NCBI GenBank assembly: GCA_026874595.1 | Contig: CM049320.1 | Location: 46,264,714 to 46,328,713, forward strand | Length of the DNA stretch: 64,000 nt | From: Sipunculus nudus | Taxonomy: Eukaryota > Annelida > Sipuncula > Golfingiida > Sipunculidae | Direction: 5' to 3' | Shown: piece after piece, positions 1 to 14,149 of the stretch | How positions within the stretch are numbered: the stretch's first letter is position 1 | Layout: each line of letters opens with the position of its first letter | The notes under the pieces: generated by a model | Databases searched by the model: none | The model's input: only the letters and a program-made list of their open reading frames with translations | What the model was told of the DNA's origin: nothing | Position numbers and translations under genes: made by a program

Positions 1-540
1 AAGGTGCCCAATCACCTACCTTTTGAAAAGGAATTTATGTGATTTCTTGCTCCCTCTGTGTATATATTAATAAGCCCTAGCTCCCATGCTCTCTCCCTAC
101 ACTGCACAGGATCGTGGATATGTACTTTAAAGGTGCCCAATCACCTACCTTTTGAAAAAGAATTAATGTGATTTCTTGCACCCTCTGTGTATATATTAAT
201 AAGCCCTAGCTCCCATGCTCTCTCCGTACACTGCACAGGATCCTGGATATGTACTTTAAAGGTGCCCAATCACCTACCTTTTGAAAAAGAATTTATGTGA
301 TTTCTTGCACCCTCTGTGTATATATTAATAAGCCCTAGCTCCCATGCTCTCTCCCTACACTGCACAGGATCTTGGATATGTACTTTAAAGGTGCCCAATC
401 ACCTACCTTTTGAAAAAGAATTTATGTGATTTCTTGCACCCTCTGTGTATATATTAATAAGCCCTAGCTCCCATGCTCCCCCCCCCCCCCTACACTTCAC
501 AGGATCGAGGATATGTACTTTAAAGGTGCCCAATCACCTA

Positions 541-3120
541 CCTTTTGAAAAAGAATTTATGTGATTTCTTGCTCCCTCTGTGTATATATTAATAAGCCCT
601 AGCTCCCATGTTCTCTCCCTACACTGCACAGGATCCTGGATATGTACTTTAAAGGTGCCCAATCACCTACCTTTTGAAAAAGAATTTATGTGATTTCTTG
701 CACCCTCTGTGTATATATTAATAAGCCCTAGCTCCCATGTTCTCTCCCTACACTGCACAGGATCCTGGATATGTACTTTAAAGGTGCCCAATCACCTACC
801 TTTTGAAAAAGAATTTATGTGATTTCTTGCTCCCTCTGTGTATATATTAATAAGCCCTAGCTCCCATGTTCTCTCCCTACACTGCACAGGATCCTGGATA
901 TGTACTTTAAAGGTGCCCAATCACCTACCTTTTGAAAAAGAATTTATGTGATTTCTTGCACCCTCTGTGTATATATTAATAAGCCCTAGCTCCCATGTTC
1001 TCTCCCTACACTGCACAGGATCCTGGATATGTACTTTAAAGGTGCCCAATCACCTACCTTTTGAAAAAGAATTTATGTGATTTCTTGCTCCCTCTGTGTA
1101 TATATTAATAAGCCCTAGCTCCCATGCTCTCTCCCTACACTGCACAGGATCCTGGATATGTACTTTAAAGGTGCCCAATCACCTACCTTTTGAAAAAGAA
1201 TTTATGTGATTTCTTGCTCCCTCTGTGTATATATTAATAAGCCCTAGCTCCCATGTTCTCTCCCTACACTGCACAGGATCCTGGATATGTACTTTAAAGG
1301 TGCCCAATCACCTACCTTTTGAAAAAGAATTTATGTGATTTCTTGCACCCTCTGTGTATATATTAATAAGCCCTAGCTCCCATGTTCTCTCCCTACACTG
1401 CACAGGATCCTGGATATGTACTTTAAAGGTGCCCAATCACCTACCTTTTGAAAAAGAATTTATGTGATTTCTTGCTCCCTCTGTGTATATATTAATAAGC
1501 CCTAGCTCCCATGTTCTCTCCCTACACTGCACAGGATCCTGGATATGTACTTTAAAGGTGCCCAATCACCTACCTTTTGAAAAAGAATTTATGTGATTTC
1601 TTGCACCCTCTGTGTATATATTAATAAGCCCTAGCTCCCATGTTCTCTCCCTACACTGCACAGGATCCTGGATATGTACTTTAAAGGTGCCCAATCACCT
1701 ACCTTTTGAAAAAGAATTTATGTGATTTCTTGCTCCCTCTGTGTATATATTAATAAGCCCTAGCTCCCATGCTCTCTCCCTACACTGCACAGGATCTTGG
1801 ATATGTACTTTAAAGGTGCCCAATCACCTACCTTTTAAAAAAGAATTTATGTGATTTCTTGCTCCCTCTGTGTATATATTAATAAGCCCTAGCTCCCATG
1901 TTCTCTCCCTACACTGCACAGGATCCTGGATATGTACTTTAAAGGTGCCCAATCACCTACCTTTTGAAAAAGAATTTATGTGATTTCTTGCACCCTCTGT
2001 GTATATATTAATAAGCCCTAGCTCCCATGTTCTCTCCCTACACTGCACAGGATCCTGGATATGTACTTTAAAGGTGCCCAATCACCTACCTTTTGAAAAA
2101 GAATTTATGTGATTTCTTGCTCCCTCTGTGTATATATTAATAAGCCCTAGCTCCCATGTTCTCTCCCTACACTGCACAGGATCCTGGATATGTACTTTAA
2201 AGGTGCCCAATCACCTACCTTTTGAAAAAGAATTTATGTGATTTCTTGCACCCTCTGTGTATATATTAATAAGCCCTAGCTCCCATGTTCTCTCCCTACA
2301 CTGCACAGGATCCTGGATATGTACTTTAAAGGTGCCCAATCACCTACCTTTTGAAAAAGAATTTATGTGATTTCTTGCTCCCTCTGTGTATATATTAATA
2401 AGCCCTAGCTCCCATGCTCTCTCCCTACACTGCACAGGATCCTGGATATGTACTTTAAAGGTGCCCAATCACCTACCTTTTGAAAAAGAATTTATGTGAT
2501 TTCTTGCTCCCTCTGTGTATATATTAATAAGCCCTAGCTCCCATGTTCTCTCCCTACACTGCACAGGATCCTGGATATGTACTTTAAAGGTGCCCAATCA
2601 CCTACCTTTTGAAAAAGAATTTATGTGATTTCTTGCACCCTCTGTGTATATATTAATAAGCCCTAGCTCCCATGTTCTCTCCCTACACTGCACAGGATCC
2701 TGGATATGTACTTTAAAGGTGCCCAATCACCTACCTTTTGAAAAAGAATTTATGTGATTTCTTGCTCCCTCTGTGTATATATTAATAAGCCCTAGCTCCC
2801 ATGTTCTCTCCCTACACTGCACAGGATCCTGGATATGTACTTTAAAGGTGCCCAATCACCTACCTTTTGAAAAAGAATTTATGTGATTTCTTGCACCCTC
2901 TGTGTATATATTAATAAGCCCTAGCTCCCATGTTCTCTCCCTACACTGCACAGGATCCTGGATATGTACTTTAAAGGTGCCCAATCACCTACCTTTTGAA
3001 AAAGAATTTATGTGATTTCTTGCTCCCTCTGTGTATATATTAATAAGCCCTAGCTCCCATGCTCTCTCCCTACACTGCACAGGATCTTGGATATGTACTT
3101 TAAAGGTGCCCAATCACCTA
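541..3120. repeat. higher-order duplication in the satellite, 10 units (1,290 bp)
   Basis: The same succession of unit variants repeats with an offset of exactly 1,290 bp (10 x 129). The CTTTTAAAAAAG variant at 1,833 recurs at 3,123, and neighbouring C/T choices at GCTCTC/GTTCTC match. The block before 1,831 has the same order apart from that one variant. Confidence 0.7.
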
Positions 3121-4000
3121 CCTTTTAAAAAAGAATTTATGTGATTTCTTGCTCCCTCTGTGTATATATTAATAAGCCCTAGCTCCCATGTTCTCTCCCT
3201 ACACTGCACAGGATCCTGGATATGTACTTTAAAGGTGCCCAATCACCTACCTTTTGAAAAAGAATTTATGTGATTTCTTGCACCCTCTGTGTATATATTA
3301 ATAAGCCCTAGCTCCCATGTTCTCTCCCTACACTGCACAGGATCCTGGATATGTACTTTAAAGGTGCCCAATCACCTACCTTTTGAAAAAGAATTTATGT
3401 GATTTCTTGCACCCTCTGTGTATATATTAATAAGCCCTAGCTCCCATGCTCTCTCCCTACACTGCACAGGATCTTGGATATGTACTTTAAAGGTGCCCAA
3501 TCACCTACCTTTTGAAAAAGAATTTATGTGATTTCTTGCTCCCTCTGTGTATATATTAATAAGCCCTAGCTCCCATGTTCTCTCCCTACACTGCACAGGA
3601 TCCTGGATATGTACTTTAAAGGTGCCCAATCACCTACCTTTTGAAAAAGAATTTATGTGATTTCTTGCACCCTCTGTGTATATATTAATAAGCCCTAGCT
3701 CCCATGTTCTCTCCCTACACTGCACAGGATCCTGGATATGTACTTTAAAGGTGCCCAATCACCTACCTTTTGAAAAAGAATTTATGTGATTTCTTGCTCC
3801 CTCTGTGTATATATTAATAAGCCCTAGCTCCCATGTTCTCTCCCTACACTGCACAGGATCCTGGATATGTACTTTAAAGGTGCCCAATCACCTACCTTTT
3901 GAAAAAGAATTTATGTGATTTCTTGCACCCTCTGTGTATATATTAATAAGCCCTAGCTCCCATGTTCTCTCCCTACACTGCACAGGATCCTGGATATGTA

Positions 4001-6800
4001 CTTTCAAGGTGCCCAATCACCTACCTTTTGAAAAAGAATTTATGTGATTTCTTGCTCCCTCTGTGTATATATTAATAAGCCCTAGCTCCCATGCTCTCTC
4101 CCTACACTGCACAGGATCTTGGATATGTACTTTAAAGGTGCCCAATCACCTACCTTTTGAAAAAGAATTTATGTGATTTCTTGCACCCTCTGTGTATATA
4201 TTAATAAGCCCTAGCTCCCATGCTCCCCCCCCCCCCCCCCCCCTACACTTCACAGGATCGAGGATATGTACTTTAAAGGTGCCCAATCACCTACCTTTTG
4301 AAAAAGAATTTATGTGATTTTTTGCTCCCTCTGTGTATATATTAATGAGCCCTAGCTCCCATGTTCTCTCCCTACACTGCACAGGATCCTGGATATGTAC
4401 TTTAAAGGTGCCCAATCACCTACCTTTTGAAAAAGAATTTATGTGATTTCTTGCTCCCTCTGTGTATATATATATAAGCCCTAGCTCCCATGTTCTCTCC
4501 CTACACTGCACAGGATCCTGGATATGTACTTTAAAGGTGCCCAATCACCTACCTTTTGAAAAAGAATTTATGTGATTTCTTGCTCCCTCTGTGTATATAT
4601 TAATAAGCCCTAGCTCCCATGCTCTCTCCCTACACTGCACAGGATCCTGGATATGTACTTTAAAGGTGCCCAATCACCTACCTTTTGAAAAAGAATTTAT
4701 GTGATTTCTTGCTCCCTCTGTGTATATATTAATAAGCCCTAGCTCCCATGTTCTCTCCCTACACTGCACAGGATCCTGGATATGTACTTTAAAGGTGCCC
4801 AATCACCTACCTTTTGAAAAAGAATTTATGTGATTTCTTGCACCCTCTGTGTATATATTAATAAGCCCTAGCTCCCATGTTCTCTCCCTACACTGCACAG
4901 GATCCTGGATATGTACTTTAAAGGTGCCCAATCACCTACCTTTTGAAAAAGAATTTATGTGATTTCTTGCTCCCTCTGTGTATATATTAATAAGCCCTAG
5001 CTCCCATGTTCTCTCCCTACACTGCACAGGATCCTGGATATGTACTTTAAAGGTGCCCAATCACCTACCTTTTGAAAAAGAATTTATGTGATTTCTTGCA
5101 CCCTCTGTGTATATATTAATAAGCCCTAGCTCCCATGTTCTCTCCCTACACTGCACAGGATCCTGGATATGTACTTTAAAGGTGCCCAATCACCTACCTT
5201 TTGAAAAAGAATTTATGTGATTTCTTGCTCCCTCTGTGTATATATTAATAAGCCCTAGCTCCCATGCTCTCTCCCTACACTGCACAGGATCCTGGATATG
5301 TACTTTAAAGGTGCCCAATCACCTACCTTTTGAAAAAGAATTTATGTGATTTCTTGCACCCTCTGTGTATATATTAATAAGCCCTAGCTCCCATGTTCTC
5401 TCCCTACACTGCACAGGATCCTGGATATGTACTTTCAAGGTGCCCAATCACCTACCTTTTGAAAAAGAATTTATGTGATTTCTTGCTCCCTCTGTGTATA
5501 TATTAATAAGCCCTAGCTCCCATGCTCTCTCCCTACACTGCACAGGATCTTGGATATGTACTTTAAAGGTGCCCAATCACCTACCTTTTGAAAAAGAATT
5601 TATGTGATTTCTTGCACCCTCTGTGTATATATTAATAAGCCCTAGCTCCCATGCTCCCCCCCCCCCCCCCCCCCTACACTTCACAGGATCGAGGATATGT
5701 ACTTTAAAGGTGCCCAATCACCTACCTTTTGAAAAAGAATTTATGTGATTTTTTGCTCCCTCTGTGTATATATTAATAAGCCCTAGCTCCCATGTTCTCT
5801 CCCTACCCTGCACAGGATCCTGGATATGTACTTTAAAGGTGCCCAATCACCTACCTTTTGAAAAAGAATTTATGTGATTTCTTGCTCCCTCTGTGTATAT
5901 ATATATAAGCCCTAGCTCCCATGTTCTCTCCCTACACTGCACAGGATCCTGGATATGTACTTTAAAGGTGCCCAATCACCTACCTTTTGAAAAAGAATTT
6001 ATGTGATTTCTTGCTCCCTCTGTGTATATATTAATAAGCCCTAGCTCCCATGCTCTCTCCCTACACTGCACAGGATCCTGGATATGTACTTTAAAGGTGC
6101 CCAATCACCTACCTTTTGAAAAAGAATTTATGTGATTTCTTGCTCCCTCTGTGTATATAATAATAAGCCCTAGCTCCCATGTTCTCTCCCTACACTGCAC
6201 AGGATCCTGGATATGTACTTTAAAGGTGCCCAATCACCTACCTTTTGAAAAAGAATTTATGTGATTTCTTGCTCCCTCTGTATATATAATAATAAGCCCT
6301 AGCTCCCATGTTCTCTCCCTACACTGCACAGGATCCTGGATATGTACTTTAAAGGTGCCCAATCACCTACCTTTTGAAAAAGAATTTATGTGATTTCTTG
6401 CTCCCTCTGTGTATATATTAATAAGCCCTAGCTCCCATGCTCTCTCCCTACACTGCACAGGATCCTGGATATGTACTTTAAAGGTGCCCAATCACCTACC
6501 TTTTGAAAAAGAATTTATGTGATTTCTTGCTCCCTCTGTGTATATAATAATAAGCCCTAGCTCCCATGTTCTCTCCCTACACTGCACAGGATCCTAGATA
6601 TGTACTTTAAAGGTGCCCAATCACCTACCTTTTGAAAAAGAATTTATGTGATTTCTTGCACCCTCTGTGTATATATCAATAAGCCCTAGCTCCCATGCTC
6701 TCTCCCTACACTGCACAGGATCGTGGATATGTACTTTAAAGGTGCCCAATCACCTACCTTTTGAAAAAGAATTTACTATAGTATGTGATTTCTTGCACCC
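4001..6800. repeat. higher-order duplication in the satellite, 11 units (1,431 bp)
   Basis: Rare variants recur at a fixed offset of 1,431 bp, which is 11 x 129 plus 12 extra C in the tract. The ACTTTCAAGG variant is at 4,000 and 5,431, the 19-C tract at 4,225 and 5,656, and the TATATATATATAAGCC variant follows each tract. Two copies of an 11-unit block therefore lie side by side. Confidence 0.8.
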
Positions 6801-9800
6801 TCTGTGTATATATTAATAAGCCCTAGCTCCCATGTTCTCTCCCTTCTCGCACAGGATCCTGGATATGTACTTTAAAGGTGCCCAATCACCTACCTTTTGA
6901 AAAAGAATTTATGTGATTTCTTGCTCCCTCTGTGTATATATTAATAAGCCCTAGCTCCCATGCTCTCTCCCTACACTGCACAGGATCGTGGATATGTACT
7001 TTAAAGGTGCCCAATCACCTACCTTTTGAAAAAGAATTTATGTGATTTCTTGCACCCTCTGTGTATATATTAATAAGCCCTAGCTCCCATGCTCTCTCCG
7101 TACACTGCACAGGATCCTGGATATGTACTTTAAAGGTGCCCAATCACCTACCTTTTGAAGAAGAATTTATGTGATTTCTTGCACCCTCTGTGTATATATT
7201 AATAAGCCGTAGCTCCCATGCTCTCTCCCTACACTGCACAGGATCTTGGATATGTACTTTAAAGGTGCCCAATCACCTACCTTTTGAAAAAGAATTTATG
7301 TGATTTCTTGCACCCTCTGTGTATATATTAATAAGCCCTAGCTCCCATGCTCCCCCCCCCCCCCCTACACTTCACAGGATCGAGGATATGTACTTTAAAG
7401 CTGCCCAATCACCTACCTTTTGAAAAAGAATTTATGTGATTTCTTGCTCCTTCTGTGTATATATTAATAAGCCCTAGCTCCCATGTTCTCTCCCTACACT
7501 GCACAGGATCCTGGATATGTACTTTAAAGGTGCCCAATCACCTACCTTTTGAAAAAGAATTTATGTGATTTCTTGCTCCCTCTGTGTATATATTAATAAG
7601 CCCTAGCTCCCATGCTCTCTCCCTACACTGCACAGGATGCTGGATATGTACTTTAAAGGTGCCCAATCACCTACCTTTTGAAAAAGAATTTATGTGATTT
7701 CTTGCTCCCTCTGTGTATATATTAATAAGCCCTAGCTCCCATGCTCTCTCCCTACACTTCACAGGATCGTGGATATGTACTTTAAAGGTGCCCAATCACC
7801 TACCTTTTGAAAAAGAATTTATGTGATTTCTTGCACCCTCTGTGTATATATTAATAAGCCCTAGCTCCCATGCTCTCTCCCTACACTGCACAGGATCGTG
7901 GATATGTACTTTAAAGGTGCCCAATCACCTACCTTTTGAAAAAGAATTTACTATAGTATGTGATTTCTTGCACCCTCTGTGTATATATTAATAAGCCCTA
8001 GCTCCCATGCTCTCTCCCTACACTTCACAGGATCGTGGATATGTACTTTAAAGGTGCCCAATCACTTACCTTTTGAAAAAGAATTTATGTGATTTCTTGC
8101 TCCCTCTGTGTATATATTAATAAGCCCTAGCTCCCATGCTCTCTCCCTACACTGCACAGGATCCTGGATATGTACTTTAAAGGTGCCCAATCACCTACCT
8201 TTTGAAAAAGAATTTTATGTGATTTCTTGCTCCCTCTGTGTATATATTAATAAGCCCTAGCTCCCATGCTCTCTCCCTACACTGCACAGGATCCTGGATA
8301 TGTACTTTAAAGGTGCCCAATCACCTACCTTTTGAAAAAGAATTTATGTGATTTCTTGCTCCCTCTGTGTATATATTAATAAGCCCTAGCTCCCGTGCTC
8401 CCCCCCCTACACTTCACAGGATCGAGGATATGTACTTTAAAGGTGCCCAATCACCTACCTTTTGAAAAAGAATTTATGTGATTTCTTGCTCCCTCTGTGT
8501 ATATATTAATAAGCCCTAGCTCCCATGTTCTCTCCCTACACTGCACAGGATCCTGGATATGTACTTTAAAGGTGCCCAATCACCTACCTTATGAAAAAGA
8601 ATTTATGTGATTTCTTGCTCCCTCTGTGTATATATTAATAAGCCCTAGCTCCCATGCTCTCTCCATACACTGCACAGGATCCTGGATATGTACTTTAAAG
8701 GTGCCCAATCACCTACCTTTTGAAAAAGAATTTATGTGATTTCTTGCTCCCTCTGTGTATATAATAATAAGCCCTAGCTCCCATGTTCTCTCCCTACACT
8801 GCACAGGATCCTGGATATGTACTTTAAAGGTGCCCAATCACCTACCTTTTGAAAAAGAATTTATGTGATTTCTTGCACCCTCTGTGTATATATTAATAAG
8901 CCCTAGCTCCCATGCTCTCTCCCTACACTGCACAGGATCGTGGATATGTACTTTAAAGGTGCCCAATCACCTACCTTTTGAAAAAGAATTTACTATAGTA
9001 TGTGATTTCTTGCACCCTCTGTGTATATATTAATAAGCCCTAGCTCCCATGCTCTCTCCCTACACTTCACAGGATCGTGGATATGTACTTTAAAGGTGCC
9101 CAATCACCTACCTTTTGAAAAAGAATTTATGTGATTTCTTGCTCCCTCTGTGTATATATTAATAAGCCCTAGCTCCCATGCTCTCTCCCTACACTGCACA
9201 GGATCCTGGATATGTACTTTAAAGGTGCCCAATCACCTACCTTTTAAAAAGAATTTATGTGATTTCTTGCTCCCTCTGTGTATATATTAATAAGCCCTAG
9301 CTCCCATGCTCTCTCCCTACACTGCACAGGATCGTGGATATGTACTTTAAAGGTGCCCAATCACCTACCTTTTGAAAAAGAATTTACTATAGTATGTGAT
9401 TTCTTGCACCCTCTGTGTATATATTAATAAGCCCTAGCTCCCATGCTCTCTCCCTACACTTCACAGGATCGTGGATATGTACTTTAAAGGTGCCCAATCA
9501 CCTACCTTTTGAAAAAGAATTTATGTGATTTCTTGCTCCCTCTGTGTATATATTAATAAGCCCTAGCTCCCATGCTCTCTCCCTACACTGCACAGGATCC
9601 TGGATATGTACTTTAAAGGTGCCCAATCACCTACCTTTTGAAAAAGAATTTATGTGATTTCTTGCTCCCTCTGTGTATATATTAATAAGCCCTAGCTCCC
9701 ATGTTCTCTCCCTACACTGCACAGGATCCTGGATATGTACTTTAAAGGTGCCCAATCACCTACCTTTTGAAAAAGAATTTATGTGATTTCTTGCACCCTC

Positions 9801-12800
9801 TGTGTATATATTAATAAGCCCTAGCTCCCATGCTCTCTCCCTACACTGCACAGGATCCTTGATATGTACTTTAAAGGTGCCCAATCACCTACCTTTTGAA
9901 AAAGAATTTTATGTGATTTCTTGCACCCTCTGTGTATATATTTAAATAAGCCCTAGCTCCCATGCTCTCTCCCTACACTGCACAGGATCCTTGATATGTA
10001 CTTTAAAGGTGCCCAATCACCTACCTTTTGAAAAAGAATTTATGTGATTTCTTGCTCCCTCTGTGTATATATTAATAAGCCCTAGCTCCCATGCTCTCTC
10101 CCTACACTGCACAGGATCCTGGATATGTACTTTAAAGGTGCCCAATCACCTACCTTTTGAAAAAGAATTTTATGTGATTTCTTGCTCCCTCTGTGTATAT
10201 ATTAATAAGCCCTAGCTCCCATGCTCTCTCCCTACACTGCACAGGATCCTGGATATGTACTTTAAAGGTGCCCAATCACCTACCTTTTGAAAAAGAATTT
10301 ATGTGATTTCTTGCTCCCTCTGTGTATATAATAATAAGCCCTAGCTCCCATGTTCTCTCCCTACACTGCACAGGATCCTGGATATGTACTTTAAAGGTGC
10401 CCAATCACCTACCTTTTGAAAAAGAATTTATGTGATTTCTTGCACCCTCTGTGTATATATTAATAAGCCCTAGCTCCCATGCTCTCTCCCTACACTGCAC
10501 AGGATCGTGGATATGTACTTTAAAGGTGCCCAATCACCTACCTTTTGAAAAAGAATTTACTATAGTATGTGATTTCTTGCACCCTCTGTGTATATATTTA
10601 TAAGCCCTAGCTCCCATGCTCTCTCCCTACACTTCACAGGATCGTGGATATGTACTTTAAAGGTGCCCAATCACTTACCTTTTGAAAAAGAATTTATGTG
10701 ATTTCTTGCTCCCTCTGTGTATATATTAATAAGCCCTAGCTCCCATGCTCTCTCCCTACACTGCACAGGATCCTGGATATGTACTTTAAAGGTGCCCAAT
10801 CACCTACCTTTTGAAAAAGAATTTTATGTGATTTCTTGCTCCCTCTGTGTATATATTAATAAGCCCTAGCTCCCATGCTCTCTCCCTACACTGCACAGGA
10901 TCCTGGATATGTACTTTAAAGGTGCCCAATCACCTACCTTTTGAAAAAGAATTTATGTGATTTCTTGCTCCCTCTGTGTATATATTAATAAGCCCTAGCT
11001 CCCGTGCTCCCCCCCCCCTACACTTCACAGGATCGAGGATATGTACTTTAAAGGTGCCCAATCACCTACCTTTTGAAAAAGAATTTATGTGATTTCTTGC
11101 TCCCTCTGTGTATATATTAATAAGCCCTAGCTCCCATGTTCTCTCCCTACACTGCACAGGATCCTGGATATGTACTTTAAAGGTGCCCAATCACCTACCT
11201 TATGAAAAAGAATTTATGTGATTTCTTGCTCCCTCTGTGTATATATTAATAAGCCCTAGCTCCCATGCTCTCTCCATACACTGCACAGGATCCTGGATAT
11301 GTACTTTAAAGGTGCCCAATCACCTACCTTTTGAAAAAGAATTTATGTGATTTCTTGCTCCCTCTGTGTATATAATAATAAGCCCTAGCTCCCATGTTCT
11401 CTCCCTACACTGCACAGGATCCTGGATATGTACTTTAAAGGTGCCCAATCACCTACCTTTTGAAAAAGAATTTATGTGATTTCTTGCACCCTCTGTGTAT
11501 ATATTAATAAGCCCTAGCTCCCATGCTCTCTCCCTACACTGCACAGGATCGTGGATATGTACTTTAAAGGTGCCCAATCACCTACCTTTTGAAAAAGAAT
11601 TTACTATAGTATGTGATTTCTTGCACCCTCTGTGTATATATTTATAAGCCCTAGCTCCCATGCTCTCTCCCTACACTTCACAGGATCGTGGATATGTACT
11701 TTAAAGGTGCCCAATCACTTACCTTTTGAAAAAGAATTTATGTGATTTCTTGCTCCCTCTGTGTATATATTAATAAGCCCTAGCTCCCATGCTCTCTCCC
11801 TACACTGCACAGGATCCTGGATATGTACTTTAAAGGTGCCCAATCACCTACCATTTGAAAAAGAATTTTATGTGATTTCTTGCTCCCTCTGTGTATATAT
11901 TAATAAGCCCTAGCTCCCATGCTCTCTCCCTACACTGCACAGGATCCTGGATATGTACTTTAAAGGTGCCCAATCACCTACCTTTTGAAAAAGAATTTAT
12001 GTGATTTCTTGCTCCCTCTGTGTATATATTAATAAGCCCTAGCTCCCGTGCTCCCCCCCCCCCCTACACTTCACAGGATCGAGGATATGTACTTTAAAGG
12101 TGCCCAATCACCTACCTTTTGAAAAAGAATTTATGTGATTTCTTGCTCCCTCTGTGTATATATTAATAAGCCCTAGCTCCCATGTTCTCTCCCTACACTG
12201 CACAGGATCCTGGATATGTACTTTAAAGGTGCCCAATCACCTACCTTATGAAAAAGAATTTATGTGATTTCTTGCTCCCTCTGTGTATATATTAATAAGC
12301 CCTAGCTCCCATGCTCTCTCCATACACTGCACAGGATCCTGGATATGTACTTTAAAGGTGCCCAATCACCTACCTTTTGAAAAAGAATTTATGTGATTTC
12401 TTGCTCCCTCTGTGTATATAATAATAAGCCCTAGCTCCCATGTTCTCTCCCTACACTGCACAGGATCCTGGATATGTACTTTAAAGGTGCCCAATCACCT
12501 ACCTTTTGAAAAAGAATTTATGTGATTTCTTGCACCCTCTGTGTATATATTAATAAGCCCTAGCTCCCATGCTCTCTCCCTACACTGCACAGGATCGTGG
12601 ATATGTACTTTAAAGGTGCCCAATCACCTACCTTTTGAAAAAGAATTTACTATAGTATGTGATTTCTTGCACCCTCTGTGTATATATTAATAAGCCCTAG
12701 CTCCCATGCTCTCTCCCTACACTTCACAGGATCGTGGATATGTACTTTAAAGGTGCCCAATCACCTACCTTTTGAAAAAGAATTTATGTGATTTCTTGCT

Positions 12801-14149
12801 CCCTCTGTGTATATATTAATAAGCCCTAGCTCCCATGCTCTCTCCCTACACTGCACAGGATCCTGGATATGTACTTTAAAGGTGCCCAATCACCTACCTT
12901 TTAAAAAGAATTTATGTGATTTCTTGCTCCCTCTGTGTATATATTAATAAGCCCTAGCTCCCATGCTCTCTCCCTACACTGCACAGGATCGTGGATATGT
13001 ACTTTAAAGGTGCCCAATCACCTACCTTTTGAAAAAGAATTTACTATAGTATGTGATTTCTTGCACCCTCTGTGTATATATTAATAAGCCCTAGCTCCCA
13101 TGCTCTCTCCCTACACTTCACAGGATCGTGGATATGTACTTTAAAGGTGCCCAATCACCTACCTTTTGAAAAAGAATTTATGTGATTTCTTGCTCCCTCT
13201 GTGTATATATTAATAAGCCCTAGCTCCCATGCTCTCTCCCTACACTGCACAGGATCCTGGATATGTACTTTAAAGGTGCCCAATCACCTACCTTTTGAAA
13301 AAGAATTTATGTGATTTCTTGCTCCCTCTGTGTATATATTAATAAGCCCTAGCTCCCATGTTCTCTCCCTACACTGCACAGGATCCTGGATATGTACTTT
13401 AAAGGTGCCCAATCACCTACCTTTTGAAAAAGAATTTATGTGATTTCTTGCACCCTCTGTGTATATATTAATAAGCCCTAGCTCCCATGCTCTCTCCCTA
13501 CACTGCACAGGATCCTTGATATGTACTTTAAAGGTGCCCAATCACCTACCTTTTGAAAAAGAATTTTATGTGATTTCTTGCTCCCTCTGTGTATATATTT
13601 AAATAAGCCCTAGCTCCCATGCTCTCTCCCTACACTGCACAGGATCCTTGATATGTACTTTAAAGGTGCCCAATCACCTACCTTTTGAAAAAGAATTTAT
13701 GTGATTTCTTGCTCCCTCTGTGTATATATTAATAAGCCCTAGCTCCCATGCTCTCTCCCTACACTGCACAGGATCCTGGATATGTACTTTAAAGGTGCCC
13801 AATCACCTACCTTTTGAAAAAGAATTTTATGTGATTTCTTGCTCCCTCTGTGTATATATTAATAAGCCCTAGCTCCCATGCTCTCTCCCTACACTGCACA
13901 GGATCCTTGATATGTACTTTAAAGGTGCCCAATCACCTACCTTTTGAAAAAGAATTTATGTGATTTCTTGCTCCCTCTGTGTATATATTAATAAGCCCTA
14001 GCTCCCATGCTCTCTCCGTACACTGCACAGGATCCTGGATATGTACTTTAAAGGTGCCCAATCACCTACCTTTTGAAAAAGAATTTTATGTGATTTCTTG
14101 CTCCCTCTGTGTATATATTTAAATAAGCCCTAGCTCCCATGCTCTCTCC

